Source: Amycolatopsis acidicola (GTDB lineage: Bacteria > Actinomycetota > Actinomycetes > Mycobacteriales > Pseudonocardiaceae). Taken from it: DNA of 64,000 nt. The number at the start of each line of letters is the position of its first letter. The first letter of the stretch is position 1. This document shows, piece after piece, positions 1-9,245 of this stretch. A program made the translations under genes and the position numbers. The notes beneath the pieces were generated by a model. That model did no database searches. It had not been told where the DNA came from and saw only the letters and a list, made by a program, of their open reading frames with translations. Location of the stretch: the NCBI RefSeq assembly GCF_007713735.2, contig NZ_VMNW02000018.1, positions 62,001 to 126,000 on the forward strand, given 5' to 3'.

Positions 1-72
1 CTCACGGGCCCTTCCGACGACGGGCTCGGCATGTTCTTCTCGGCCGTCGACGCGCTGGTCGCCAGCGCCTGA
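1..72 (+). CDS. C-terminal 23 residues of an unidentified protein
   Basis: An open frame enters from the left edge and ends in TGA at 70-72; the last residues read DALVASA. Too little is present to assign a family. It converges on the ABC exporter gene that ends 16 nt further on. Codon use (GC-rich third positions) is typical of the window, so a real gene end is more likely than chance. Confidence 0.5.
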   Translation, partial: LTGPSDDGLGMFFSAVDALVASA

Positions 73-88
73 AGCGAACGGCGGCGGC

Positions 89-1819
89 TCACACCGCCGC
101 CGCTCCCGCCGCCACCAGCGAGGCGTAGGAACCGCCGCGCCGCAACAGTTCTTCGTGCCCGCCGAGTTCGGTGACGCGCCCGTCCTCCAGCACGGCGACG
201 CGGTCCGCGGCCGCCGCCGTGTGCAGCCGGTGCGCGATCGCGATCACCGTCCGGCCCGCGAGCACCCCGTTCAACGAACGCTCCAGCGCCCGCGCCGACG
301 ACGTGTCCAACAGCGAGGTCGCCTCGTCGAGCACGACCGTGTGCGGGTCGGCCAGCACCACGCGGGCCAGCGCGAGCTGTTGCGCGATGGCGGCCGGAAC
401 GGCCCGCGCTCCGGCGCCGAGCCGGGTTTCCAGGCCGTCCGGCAGCGCGGCGAACCAGTCCCGCAGCCCCACGGATTGCAGCGCTGCCACCAATTCCCGG
501 TCGGTCCACTCGCCTGCGGGCAACGTCAGGTTCGCCCGCAGGGTGCCCGCGAACACGTGGTGCTCCTGCGTCAGTAACAGCACCTCGCCGCGCAGGACGT
601 CCTCCGCCAGCCGCGACACCTCCGCGCCGCCGATGGTGACCGAACCCGCGCCCGGCGTGGCGACGCCCGCGATCAGCCTGCCCAGCGTGGACTTGCCCGC
701 ACCGGACGGGCCGACGATCGCCAGCCGCTCACCGGGAGGCACGCGGAGGTCGATGCCGTGCAACACCTCGCGCTCCGCCGAGTAGCCGTACCGCACGCCG
801 CGCACCACGATCTCCCTGCCGCGTGGCGTACCCGAGCCCGAAGCCGGTGGCGCGCCGCGCACGCCCAGCACGCGCCGCAGCGCCGTGCCGGAAACCTGCA
901 CGTCCTCCATCCACCACAGCACTTCCTCCAGCGGCCCGCCGAGCGCCTGCATGTACACGACCATCGTGGTGAGCGTGCCCAGCCCGACCAGTCCGTGCGG
1001 GTACGCCCACGCGCCGATCAGGAGGATCACCGCTATCGGCAGCACCTGTGCCAGCTGCACGCACGGCAGCCACCGCATGGTCAGCGTCCGCAGCCTGAAC
1101 TCCCAGGCCACCGCCCTGTCGACCGTGCGATTTCCCCGTGCGATCCGGGTTTCGACCAGGCCGAGCGCCTCCGCCGTGCGCGCGCCGTCGGCCGTTTCGT
1201 GGATCCCGGTCTGCACGTCCGCCCACGCGTCGAGCATCGGCTCCACAGTGGACGGAACGCGCCGCCAGTACCAGCGGAACGACAGCACGACCATCGGCAA
1301 CCCGGGCAGCAGGCCCAGCGACAGCAACGGCGAGGTCAGCACCATCGCGACCAGCGTCAGCAGCACCGTCACGGCCGCGACCAGGATCTCCGGCGCGGCA
1401 TTGCGCACCGCGTGGTCGATCCTGTCCGCGTCCGTGGTCGCGCGGCTGAGCAGGTCGCCGGTGCCCGCGGCCTCGACGGTGCCCAGCGGCAACCGCAGCG
1501 CCTGCCCGACGAACCCCTCCCTGGTCTCGGCCAGCACCTGCTCGCCCAGCATCCCGGAGCGCACCCGCGCTGTCCGCTTGAGCGCCGCCTGCGCCACGAG
1601 CAGCAGGACGAACAAGGCAGCCAGCAGCTCGATGTTCGCGTGGCCCGCGGCCACCGAGTCGACCAGCTCGCCCAGGATCTGCGGCCCGGCCAGCCCGGCG
1701 ATCGCGGCCAGCCCGTACAGAACCAGCACGAGCACGCACGAACGCCGATGGGTGCGCCACGTTTCCCGCGCCCAGCCACGCGCCCGCTTCGGCGTGGCCA
1801 GCGGCAGCTTCACCGGCAT
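89..1819 (-). CDS. ABC exporter half-transporter with intact Walker A but degenerate signature
   Basis: This 576-residue protein fuses a six-helix exporter membrane domain (about residues 25-300) to an ATPase domain. It has a canonical Walker A (GPSGAGKST, about 370-378), Q-loop Gln 418, Walker B with catalytic Glu (VVLDEA, about 495-500) and switch His 530, but the LSGGQ signature is replaced by AVPAAIAQQLALAR (about 473-486). The ATG overlaps the end of the upstream half-transporter gene by 10 nt, so both are translated from one mRNA and very probably form a heterodimer. Family knowledge: asymmetric exporters (TM287/288, BmrCD type) keep one working ATP site. The substrate is not predictable from sequence. 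Confidence 0.9.
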   Translation of the reverse strand: MPVKLPLATPKRARGWARETWRTHRRSCVLVLVLYGLAAIAGLAGPQILGELVDSVAAGHANIELLAALFVLLLVAQAALKRTARVRSGMLGEQVLAETREGFVGQALRLPLGTVEAAGTGDLLSRATTDADRIDHAVRNAAPEILVAAVTVLLTLVAMVLTSPLLSLGLLPGLPMVVLSFRWYWRRVPSTVEPMLDAWADVQTGIHETADGARTAEALGLVETRIARGNRTVDRAVAWEFRLRTLTMRWLPCVQLAQVLPIAVILLIGAWAYPHGLVGLGTLTTMVVYMQALGGPLEEVLWWMEDVQVSGTALRRVLGVRGAPPASGSGTPRGREIVVRGVRYGYSAEREVLHGIDLRVPPGERLAIVGPSGAGKSTLGRLIAGVATPGAGSVTIGGAEVSRLAEDVLRGEVLLLTQEHHVFAGTLRANLTLPAGEWTDRELVAALQSVGLRDWFAALPDGLETRLGAGARAVPAAIAQQLALARVVLADPHTVVLDEATSLLDTSSARALERSLNGVLAGRTVIAIAHRLHTAAAADRVAVLEDGRVTELGGHEELLRRGGSYASLVAAGAAAV

Positions 1820-3384
1820 GTGATCACCTCATCCGCCGCCAAGGTCCACAATGGACTCTCCGTGAACACCACGGTGGTGCGCCCGCGCCGCAGCTCCGCG
1901 ATGCGCTCGGTGATCCGCGCCTCGGTGTGCGTGTCCACCGCCGAGGTCGGCTCGTCGAGCAACAACGTGTCCGCGTCCAGCGCCAGCGCACGGGCCAGGC
2001 TCAGCCGCTGACGCTGTCCGCCGGACACCTCGCGACCACGCTCACCGATCAGTTCGTCCAGCCCGTCCGGGAAACCCGCCACGATGTCCCCGGCATCGGC
2101 CGCCCACAATGCTTCTTCCGCCCGCTGTGACGGAACCAGCTGATCCCGCAACGCGCCGGAGAACCACAGGTCCTGGTTGTGCGCGTAGACCACCCGCGAC
2201 CGCAGCTCGGGCAGCGCCACGTGCTCCGCCGGCACGCCGGACACCAGCACCCGCTGGCCGGGCTTCGCGTCGGCGAACCTCGCCATCCGCTCCGCCAGCG
2301 CCTCGGCACCGGACCCGGCGTCGATCACGGTCAGCTTGCCCGCCACCGCGGTGAACCCGGTCTCGGTGTCGTGCAGTTCCAGCGGGCCTTCCGGCAACGC
2401 CACCGGTTCGGCCGGTTCGGCCAGCGAGGGCCGCAGCGACAGCACGCCACAGACCTTGCGCGCCGACACGATCGCCGACGTGAACGCGTCGGTGGCTTCC
2501 GTCGCCGTGCTCACGGGGATCACCAGGAACGCCGCCGCCGCATAGAACGTGACCAGCTCACCGACCCCGATCGAGCCCGCCACCACCAGCCGCGCGCCGA
2601 GCCAGGTGATCAACACCGTGACCAGGCCCGGCAACAGCACCTCAGCCCCGCTCAGCCACGACTCACTGCGCGCGACCTCCACACCCGCGCGCCGCACCCG
2701 CTGGCTCGCGTCGCGAAACCGGCGCAGGAAATGCCTTTCCCCGCCGATGCCACGCAGGATCCGCAGCCCGGACACGATGTCCGCGCCGATCGCGTTCACT
2801 TCGGACAGCTCCTCACGCTGCTCGGCCTTGCGGCGCTGCAGCGGCTCGATCAGCTTTCCCATACCCAGCACCGCGAGCGGCACGCCGACCATCGCGACCG
2901 CGCCCAGCAGCGGTGAGAAGAACAGCAGGACCACGCTCACCGTGAGGAAGGACACGACGGACCCCGCCAGCCGCCCGACGATCTCGAACGCGTTCCCGAT
3001 CCGCGCGATGTCGCTGGAGGAAATGGCCATCACGTCACCGGTCGCGGCCTGCGCACGCAGCGAAGCGCCGAGTCGCGCGGTGTGTTCGGCGACGATCCGC
3101 TGCGTGGCGGACGCGCCGTAGACCCACGCGCCGTGCGCCGCGTACAGCAGGCAGGTACCCAATCCCGCGTGCGCCAGCCCGAGCACCGCGACCAACGCCA
3201 CCTCGGCCGCGACGTTTTCGTGCGCCCCGATCGCGGCGACCGTGTTTCCGATCACCACCGGCAGGAACGCGCCGGGCAGCAGCCAGATCGCGCCCAGCAC
3301 ACAGGAGGCCACGGCCAGTTGAGGCCGGGCCCAGAACAGGGTGCTGAGATAGCGCACCGGGGTCAGCCGGGACGGCAGGCGCAT
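1810..3384 (-). CDS. ABC exporter half-transporter with degenerate Walker A and intact signature
   Basis: This 524-residue exporter subunit has six membrane helices (about 20-300) and a shortened ATPase domain. The Walker A position reads VIDAGSGAEALAERM (about 353-367) with no GK[ST], and the switch His is replaced by Glu (VVFTES, about 505-510). In contrast the signature VSGGQRQRL (about 453-461) and Walker B LLLDEPTS are intact. It complements the downstream 576-residue subunit, supplying the signature for that subunit's intact Walker A. The ATG lies 7 nt after TACCGT (3392-3397), which fits a leaderless transcript diverging from purL. Confidence 0.9.
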   Translation of the reverse strand: MRLPSRLTPVRYLSTLFWARPQLAVASCVLGAIWLLPGAFLPVVIGNTVAAIGAHENVAAEVALVAVLGLAHAGLGTCLLYAAHGAWVYGASATQRIVAEHTARLGASLRAQAATGDVMAISSSDIARIGNAFEIVGRLAGSVVSFLTVSVVLLFFSPLLGAVAMVGVPLAVLGMGKLIEPLQRRKAEQREELSEVNAIGADIVSGLRILRGIGGERHFLRRFRDASQRVRRAGVEVARSESWLSGAEVLLPGLVTVLITWLGARLVVAGSIGVGELVTFYAAAAFLVIPVSTATEATDAFTSAIVSARKVCGVLSLRPSLAEPAEPVALPEGPLELHDTETGFTAVAGKLTVIDAGSGAEALAERMARFADAKPGQRVLVSGVPAEHVALPELRSRVVYAHNQDLWFSGALRDQLVPSQRAEEALWAADAGDIVAGFPDGLDELIGERGREVSGGQRQRLSLARALALDADTLLLDEPTSAVDTHTEARITERIAELRRGRTTVVFTESPLWTLAADEVITCR

Positions 3385-3461
3385 GCTGAAAACGGTAGGA
3401 ACCCGCTTCGTCCGAGTCGACCGATTTTCCGCCCCGGTGAGCCCTCACCTAGTCTGGAACG

Positions 3462-5750
3462 GTGACGGAAACCCTGGTCATCGACACGACCGCCCGCGCC
3501 GCCGAAACCCCGGACACCATCCAGCCCTACCTCGAACTGGGACTGGCCGAGGACGAGTACGCCCGCATCCGCGAGATCCTCGGCCGCCGCCCGACCGACG
3601 CCGAACTCGCCATGTACTCGGTGATGTGGAGCGAGCACTGCTCGTACAAGTCGTCGAAGAAGCACCTGAGCTACTTCGGCAGGACCACCACGCCCGAGAT
3701 GCAGGCCAAGATGCTGGCCGGGATCGGCGAGAACGCCGGTGTGGTCGACATCGGCGACGGCTGGGCCGTCACCTTCAAGGTCGAGAGCCACAACCATCCG
3801 TCCTATGTGGAGCCTTACCAGGGCGCCGCCACCGGGGTCGGCGGGATCGTCCGCGACATCCTCGCGATGGGCGCGCGCCCGCTGGCGGTCGCCGACGCGC
3901 TGCGCTTCGGGCCCGCCGACGCCCCGGACACCCGCCGCGTGCTGCCCGGCGTGGTCGCCGGCGTCGCCGGGTACGGCAACTGCCTCGGCCTGCCCAACGT
4001 CGGCGGCGAGGTCGTGTTCGACCCGAGCTACGCGGGCAACCCGCTGGTGAACGCCATGTGTGTCGGCGCGATGCGCACCGAGGACCTGCACCTCGCCTTC
4101 GCCTCCGGCAAGGGCAACAAGATCATCCTGTTCGGCGCGCGCACCGGCCTCGACGGCATCGGCGGCGTTTCGGTGCTGGCCAGTGACACGTTCTCCGGTG
4201 ACGAGTCCGCGGCGGGCCGCAAGAAGCTGCCGAGCGTCCAGGTCGGCGACCCGTTCACCGAGAAGGTGCTCATCGAGTGCTGTCTCGAGCTGTTCGCCAA
4301 GAAACTCGTGGTCGGCATCCAGGACCTCGGCGGTGCCGGGCTGTCCTGCGCCACGTCCGAGCTCGCCGCGGCCGGCGACGGCGGGATGCACATCGAGCTG
4401 GACCGGGTTCCCTTGCGCGCCAAGGGAATGACCCCGGCCGAGATCCTCTCCAGCGAATCGCAGGAGCGGATGTGCGCGGTCGTCGAACCGTCACAGGTGG
4501 ACGAGTTCATGGCGATCTGCCGCAAATGGGACGTGATCGCCACCGAGATCGGCGAGGTCACCGACGGCGAGCACCTCGTGATCACCTGGCACGGCGAGAC
4601 CGTGGTGGACGTGCCGCCGCGCACCGTCGCCCACCAGGGCCCGGTCTACGACCGCCCGGTAGTCCGCCCGGCCGAGCAGGACAAGATCCAGTCCGAGGGC
4701 ACCGCCGGCCTTGCCCGCCCGAAGACGAACGACGAGCTGCGCGAGACGCTGCTCAAGGTCATCTCCGCGCCGAACCAGGCGTCGAAGGAATGGGTCACCG
4801 AGCAGTACGACCGCTACGTCCGCGGCAACACCGTGCTGGCGCAGCCTTCGGACTCCGGCCTGATCCGGATCGACGAGCGCACCGGCCGCGGTGTCGCCGT
4901 GTCGACCGACTGCAACAGCCGGTTCGTCTACCTCGACCCGTACCAGGGCACGCAGCTGGCGCTGGCGGAGTCGTACCGCAACGTGGCCACCAGCGGCGCG
5001 CAGCCGCTCGCGGTCACCAACTGCCTGAACTTCGGCGCCCCGACCGACCCCGGCGTGATGTGGCAGTTCGAGCAGGCCGTGCACGGGCTCGCGGACGGCT
5101 GCGCGCAGCTCGGCATCCCGGTCACCGGCGGCAACGTCAGCTTCTTCAACCAGACCGGGACCACCGCGATCCTGCCGACCCCGGTGGTCGGCGTGCTCGG
5201 CGTGATCGACGACGTGCGCCGCCGGATTCCCACCGGCATCGGCGCCGAGGCCGGGGAAACCCTGCTGCTGCTCGGCGAAACGCACGACGAGCTCGACGGT
5301 TCGGCGTGGGCGCAGACCATCCACGATCACCTCGGCGGGCGGCCGCCGAAGGTGGACCTGGAGCGTGAGCGGCTGCTGGCCGAGATCCTCGTGGCGGGCT
5401 CGCGGGACGGGATGATCTCCGCCGCGCACGACCTGTCCGACGGCGGGCTGGCGCAGGCGCTGGTGGAGACGGTGCTGGTCGGCCAGTGCGGCGCGCGGGC
5501 GATCCTCGACGAGGACCAGGACCCGTTCGTCCAGCTGTTCTCCGAGTCCTCGGGCCGGGTACTCGTCGCCGTGCCGCGCACCGAGGAGCTGCGGTTCACC
5601 GAGATGTGCGGCGCGCGCGGCCTGCCGTGGCGCAAGACCGGTGTGGTGGACCCGGAGTCCGGCTCGCTGGAGATCCAGGGCATCACCGACTTCGGCCTCG
5701 ACGAGCTGCGCGAAGCCTGGGAGGGCACGCTACCGAAGCTGTTCAGCTGA
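3462..5750 (+). CDS. purL: phosphoribosylformylglycinamidine synthase subunit PurL
   Basis: PurL converts formylglycinamide ribonucleotide, ATP and ammonia to FGAM in purine synthesis, taking ammonia from PurQ with PurS. The 762 residues match the small PurL type. Visible landmarks are [13 protein letters not shown] near residue 52, the ATP/metal motif KVESHNHPS near 106, and the repeated AIRS-like halves, the second near 480-740. The GTG start at 3462 follows TAGTCT by 6 nt with no Shine-Dalgarno, so the mRNA is probably leaderless. purQ and purS are not in the window; upstream is a divergent ABC exporter. Identification is firm. Confidence 0.97.
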   Translation: MTETLVIDTTARAAETPDTIQPYLELGLAEDEYARIREILGRRPTDAELAMYSVMWSEHCSYKSSKKHLSYFGRTTTPEMQAKMLAGIGENAGVVDIGDGWAVTFKVESHNHPSYVEPYQGAATGVGGIVRDILAMGARPLAVADALRFGPADAPDTRRVLPGVVAGVAGYGNCLGLPNVGGEVVFDPSYAGNPLVNAMCVGAMRTEDLHLAFASGKGNKIILFGARTGLDGIGGVSVLASDTFSGDESAAGRKKLPSVQVGDPFTEKVLIECCLELFAKKLVVGIQDLGGAGLSCATSELAAAGDGGMHIELDRVPLRAKGMTPAEILSSESQERMCAVVEPSQVDEFMAICRKWDVIATEIGEVTDGEHLVITWHGETVVDVPPRTVAHQGPVYDRPVVRPAEQDKIQSEGTAGLARPKTNDELRETLLKVISAPNQASKEWVTEQYDRYVRGNTVLAQPSDSGLIRIDERTGRGVAVSTDCNSRFVYLDPYQGTQLALAESYRNVATSGAQPLAVTNCLNFGAPTDPGVMWQFEQAVHGLADGCAQLGIPVTGGNVSFFNQTGTTAILPTPVVGVLGVIDDVRRRIPTGIGAEAGETLLLLGETHDELDGSAWAQTIHDHLGGRPPKVDLERERLLAEILVAGSRDGMISAAHDLSDGGLAQALVETVLVGQCGARAILDEDQDPFVQLFSESSGRVLVAVPRTEELRFTEMCGARGLPWRKTGVVDPESGSLEIQGITDFGLDELREAWEGTLPKLFS

Positions 5751-5784
5751 ACCGTCGTGACGGGCGCCCATCGCTTGGGCGGCG

Positions 5785-6858
5785 CTAACCCTCGGCGGCG
5801 TTGAGCCGGACGCGGCCGTCGACGGTGGCCAGCTCCCATTCCGGTGGGAGCTGGTACTCCCTTTTCGGGTCGACGAACGTGTTGTAGAAGGCGACGCTCT
5901 TCGGCATCCGGGTGACGCGGAGATCCGCGTGCTCGCCGAAGGTGGCCTTGGCGAAATCCAGTGTGGCACCGAAATCGGCCCGCAGATCCACATATCCGGC
6001 GAACACGGCCTTGCCGAAACTGACCTCGCCGCGGAACTCGGTACCGGTGAAATCGGCCAGTGAGCCGAACTCCGTACCGCTGAACCAGGCCCGCTCCTCG
6101 AAAACCGTTCCCTGGCAACGAAACCGGCCGCGTTTGCGGCCCGTTCCCACGACGGCCTTGGTGAACCACGCCGGCCCGGTGAACCGGCTGCGACTGAGAT
6201 TGGCACTGCTCAACAACGTCGCGTACCGCATGATCAGGGTGCCGATCTTGCGGTCCGTCAGTTCGAAGTACTCCAGCGAAGCACCGGTCAGATCGAGGTC
6301 GTAGCCCGGTCCCGGACTGTCCACTGTGGTCAGCAGGTCACCGATCAGCCGTTGCGCGGTGAGCCGGACCGTCAGCTCCCGCTCGGCTTCGGGATCGGAT
6401 TCCTCGTGCAGGTGGGGATTTTCGAACGGCCGGCGCAGGTACGAGCAGAGCACGTCGAGCACGGTCTGGGTGTACTCCGGCTCGCTCCGGGCGACACCGG
6501 CGAGCGCGTGCATGGCGCCGACGCGGACCTGATCCGCTTCACTGCCAAGGAGTTCGATGGCCTTCGCGAACCGTTCGTCGACCACCCGGCTGCGGTCGCG
6601 CTCGGCACGCAGCGCCTCCAGCTCGTACCGCTCGCGTTCGGTCCGCTGCCTGCCCTCCTCGACCTTGCGGCGCCTGTCGTTGAGCCACAACGCATACAGC
6701 GCGACCACCGCGCCTGCCGCCAGGCCGCCGGTGCGCAACGCGTCGGCCCGGGTGGTGGCGGGGTCGGTGAGCAGCCAGCCGCTGACACCCACCAGCAGGA
6801 GGACCGAAAGCACGAAGGTGCCCAGCAGCGGGGATTTCCACGATGGCCGCCCAGTCAT
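5785..6858 (-). CDS. membrane-anchored pentapeptide-repeat protein
   Basis: The 357-residue protein has two hydrophobic segments (about 10-30 and 43-62), then a charged, probably coiled linker (RRRKVEEGRQRTERERYELE), a helical middle region, and a C-terminal half with loosely pentapeptide-like strings such as ANLSRSRF, GSLADFTGTEF and AKATFGEHADL. Similar actinobacterial proteins are annotated pentapeptide-repeat proteins without known function. It starts 9 nt after the end of the GNAT gene on the same strand, so the two are probably cotranscribed. The C-terminus converges on purL, 34 nt apart. Confidence 0.7.
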   Translation of the reverse strand: MTGRPSWKSPLLGTFVLSVLLLVGVSGWLLTDPATTRADALRTGGLAAGAVVALYALWLNDRRRKVEEGRQRTERERYELEALRAERDRSRVVDERFAKAIELLGSEADQVRVGAMHALAGVARSEPEYTQTVLDVLCSYLRRPFENPHLHEESDPEAERELTVRLTAQRLIGDLLTTVDSPGPGYDLDLTGASLEYFELTDRKIGTLIMRYATLLSSANLSRSRFTGPAWFTKAVVGTGRKRGRFRCQGTVFEERAWFSGTEFGSLADFTGTEFRGEVSFGKAVFAGYVDLRADFGATLDFAKATFGEHADLRVTRMPKSVAFYNTFVDPKREYQLPPEWELATVDGRVRLNAAEG

Positions 6859-6867
6859 GAGCGAACC

Positions 6868-7374
6868 CTAGAGGGTGCGCTGCAGCAACATCGTGTCGAT
6901 CCAGCGGCCGTGTTTGAAACCGACGTTGACGAGCCTGCCGGAGTCGACGAAACCGCGGCGGCGGTGCAGCGCGGGGGAGGCGCCGTTCGTGCCGGTGTCC
7001 GCGATCACGGCGATCACCTCGCGGATTCCCGCTGCCGCACAGGCTTCGAGCAACGCGTCGAGGAGCAGCCCGCCGATGCCCTGCCCGGTGGCGCCCGGCG
7101 CGAGGTAGATCGAGTTCTCGACCGTCTGCCGGTACGCCGGGCGGGTCTTCCACGGCGTGCAGTAGGCGTAGCCCGCGACCTTGCCGTCGGATTCGGCGAC
7201 GAGGAACGGCAGGCCGGCCTCCCCGACGTTGGCGAACCGGCGAGCCCACTCGGCCTCGTTCGGCGACGTCAGCTCGAACGTCACCAGGCTGTTTTCCACG
7301 TAGTACGCGTAGATCTCCGCGATGGCGGCCAGATGTTCGGGCCGGGCCGGTTTCACTATAGGAGAATCAGTCAC
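6868..7374 (-). CDS. GNAT acetyltransferase of the phosphinothricin N-acetyltransferase type
   Basis: The 168-residue protein has the order of the Pat/bar/MddA-like GNAT group: an N-terminal RPARPEHLAAIAEIYAYYV, FLVAESDGKVAGYAY in the central sheet, the acetyl-CoA loop GATGQGIGGLLLDALL, and FVDSGRLVNVGFKHGRWID near the end. Members acetylate phosphinothricin, methionine sulfone/sulfoximine or similar amines; the substrate here is not known. I choose GTG at 7374 because it lies 6 nt after TATTCT (7381-7386), a leaderless promoter back to back with that of the XRE-cupin gene; the ATG at 7389 would overlap that gene's start. A second GTG at 7356 is possible. Confidence 0.85.
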   Translation of the reverse strand: MTDSPIVKPARPEHLAAIAEIYAYYVENSLVTFELTSPNEAEWARRFANVGEAGLPFLVAESDGKVAGYAYCTPWKTRPAYRQTVENSIYLAPGATGQGIGGLLLDALLEACAAAGIREVIAVIADTGTNGASPALHRRRGFVDSGRLVNVGFKHGRWIDTMLLQRTL

Positions 7375-7390
7375 TACTATAGAATACATG
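7372..7390. promoter_or_regulatory. abutting divergent leaderless promoters
   Basis: A rightward -10 box TACTAT (7375-7380) is followed after 7 nt by the ATG of the XRE-cupin gene (7388). A leftward box TATTCT (7386-7381) directly abuts it and is followed after 6 nt by the GTG of the GNAT gene (7374). CTATAG occurs at 7356-7361 and 7378-7383, which could be regulator half-sites. RNA polymerase cannot open both boxes at once, so the two genes should exclude each other unless a regulator intervenes. Confidence 0.6.
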
Positions 7391-7969
7391 GACCTCGGGG
7401 CACTGGGCGAGAGAATTCAGGCGGCACGCGGTGAACGCGGTCTCACCCTGCAAGCGCTCGCCGAACGCTCGGCCGTCAGCGTCAGCATGCTCTCGTCGGT
7501 GGAACGCGGGGCGAAGGCGCCGACCGTCGTGGTGCTCGACCGCATCGCGAACGGGCTCGGCATCCCGCTGGCGGAGCTGCTCACCCAGCCGGAACGAGTG
7601 GTCATCCGGCGCGCCGCGGACCAGGACACGGTGCGCGAGCCCGGCGGCTGGCAGCGGACGATCCTCACGCCGGTGGTGCCGGGCGTGAACTTCGAATGGA
7701 TCCGCTCCGAGCTACCCCCGCACTGCGAAGCCGGCACCTACGCGCCCTACGCGGCGGGCTCGCACGAGTTCATCGCCGTGCACTCGGGCGAACTGACGCT
7801 CACCGTCGACGGCGAAACGATCGTGCTGGGCGCCGGCGACTCGCTCTACCTCGCCGCGGACGTGACCTTGAGCTACGCCAACCGTTCCGGCCACCCGTGC
7901 ACGTACTACGTCGCCGCGCTGATCATGCGCCCGCGCCGTCCGGGCCTCGGCGTCCGGGCCGCGGAATGA
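7388..7969 (+). CDS. XRE-family regulator with C-terminal cupin domain
   Basis: The 193-residue protein joins a helix-turn-helix (about 6-60; LGERIQAARGERGLTLQALA then SMLSSVERG) to a cupin barrel (about 105-180; SHEFIAVHSGELTLTVDGE, GDSLYLAADVTLSYAN). This is the SinR/PuuR-like XRE-cupin architecture, which often controls amine or amino-acid catabolism and senses a small ligand in the cupin. It most likely controls the divergent GNAT/pentapeptide operon and itself, as the two promoters abut. The ATG is placed 7 nt after TACTAT. A strong hairpin follows the stop codon. Confidence 0.88.
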   Translation: MDLGALGERIQAARGERGLTLQALAERSAVSVSMLSSVERGAKAPTVVVLDRIANGLGIPLAELLTQPERVVIRRAADQDTVREPGGWQRTILTPVVPGVNFEWIRSELPPHCEAGTYAPYAAGSHEFIAVHSGELTLTVDGETIVLGAGDSLYLAADVTLSYANRSGHPCTYYVAALIMRPRRPGLGVRAAE

Positions 7970-7970
7970 A

Positions 7971-8009
7971 GAAGGGCCGCACCACGCCGAAGCGTGCTGC
8001 GGCCCCTTC
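7971..8009. terminator. bidirectional hairpin between convergent genes
   Basis: A long inverted repeat with outer arms GAAGGGCCGCA and TGCGGCCCCTTC (one bulged base) and inner arms CACGC/GCGTG closes on a CGAA loop. It lies between the stop of the XRE-cupin gene and the stop of the Pro/Gln-rich membrane protein gene, so it can end both transcripts. There is no clear T-run, as is usual for actinomycete terminators. Confidence 0.7.
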
Positions 8010-8020
8010 AGGACTGTCGA

Positions 8021-9109
8021 TCAGTAGAAGTCGAAGTTGTCGATGCAGGCCTGGTTGTCGGAGATCTCGTCGGTGCTGATGAAGCCACCGCTGATCGTCT
8101 CCCCGCCGACGGAGCCCTTCAGGTCACCGAGCCCGATGCCGTCGATCCCGGACATCTCCGCGCTCAGCTGCGCCCCCTTGGAGGTGGCGTCCTGGACACT
8201 CGTCTGGATGTCGGAGACGTCGGCCTGGCAGACCAGCGCCATCGCGCCCGCGCTGTCCCCGCTGTTGACCTTGCTCAGGAAGTCCTGCGCCACCACGTTG
8301 TAGGAGTCGCCGCTGCCCGACGAGCTGGAGCTCGACGAGGTGGGCGTGCTGCTGCTCCGGCTGGTGCGGGTGCTCGACGAGGAGCTCGAGCCGTTCTCGC
8401 TGATCTTGATGTCCTGCCAGCACCACTTGTTGTTCTGGTTCTGCAGGGTGCCGGTGGCCGTGCCCTGGTCACCGTCCACGGTGACGCCGACGGTGGCCGT
8501 CGCGCTGGTCCCGTTGACCTGCACCCCGGACAGCGTCGCCTTGTCGACGGCCGAGATGTCGTCGATCGCGCTCTTGACGTCACCGGTCGCGTTCGCACAG
8601 GTCAGACCGGTCAACGCGGCCTTGTTGTGGCTGTTGATGTTCGCAACGATCGATTGCGCCAGCGTCTGCGCGCCGTTGTCCCCGGACTCCTTCTTGTCGC
8701 CGACGAAGAACCCCGGCACCCAGAAACCGGTGATACCCAGCGCCGCGAGGATCACCACGATGCCGACGGTGAGCCCGATCCACAGGCCCTTCTTGCTGCC
8801 GCCGCCACCGGGCGGCTGGCCGCCGTAGCCGCCGGGCGCACCGAACTGGCCGGTGGGCGGGTAGCCACCGCCGCCGGACTGGTCGTAGCCCGGGTAGGGC
8901 TGGGGCTGGGTGTACCCCGGTTGCTGGCCATAGCCGGGCTGCTGCCCGTAACCCGGCTGCTGGCCGTACTGCGGGTTGCCCTGCTGAGGGAAGCCACCGG
9001 AAGTCGGGTAGCCCCCCGGCTGCTGCTGGCCGTACCCGCCTGGCTGCTGCCCGTAGGGATCGGGCTGCTGGCCGTAATCCGGCTGTCCCGGCTGCGGTGG
9101 ATAAGTCAT
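8021..9109 (-). CDS. membrane protein with Gly/Gln/Pro/Tyr-rich cytoplasmic tail
   Basis: The 362-residue protein begins with about 110 residues of repeats such as GYGQQPGYGQQP, low in charge and probably disordered. A single membrane helix follows (about 122-145, GLWIGLTVGIVVILAALGI). Outside come two similar small alpha/beta modules (about 155-240 and 275-360) separated by a Ser/Thr-rich linker; each carries a lone Cys pair candidate (LTCANA, ALVCQAD, QACIDN). This matches DUF4333/DUF4878-like actinobacterial envelope proteins in layout, but the function is unknown. An AAAGG sequence sits 8 nt before the ATG. Downstream is a shared terminator hairpin. Confidence 0.75.
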   Translation of the reverse strand: MTYPPQPGQPDYGQQPDPYGQQPGGYGQQQPGGYPTSGGFPQQGNPQYGQQPGYGQQPGYGQQPGYTQPQPYPGYDQSGGGGYPPTGQFGAPGGYGGQPPGGGGSKKGLWIGLTVGIVVILAALGITGFWVPGFFVGDKKESGDNGAQTLAQSIVANINSHNKAALTGLTCANATGDVKSAIDDISAVDKATLSGVQVNGTSATATVGVTVDGDQGTATGTLQNQNNKWCWQDIKISENGSSSSSSTRTSRSSSTPTSSSSSSSGSGDSYNVVAQDFLSKVNSGDSAGAMALVCQADVSDIQTSVQDATSKGAQLSAEMSGIDGIGLGDLKGSVGGETISGGFISTDEISDNQACIDNFDFY

Positions 9110-9199
9110 CGACGTCGCCTTTCAACAGTCACTACGCCCGTCGGACGTATCGCCGCTCTGCCCGGTTCCCCCCGGCCCAGAACAGAAAAACTACGCGAA

Positions 9200-9231
9200 C
9201 AGGGCTCCCGGCCTGCAGACCGGGAGCCCTG
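9200..9231 (-). terminator. rho-independent-like terminator after the first lysozyme
   Basis: A perfect 12-bp stem, CAGGGCTCCCGG/CCGGGAGCCCTG, closes on an 8-nt loop. On the minus strand it starts 15 nt beyond the lysozyme stop codon and a TTTTT run occurs a little further downstream (9186-9190), so it should end the lysozyme mRNA before the next gene's promoter. Confidence 0.8.
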
Positions 9232-9245
9232 ATTGTGATCAAAAC

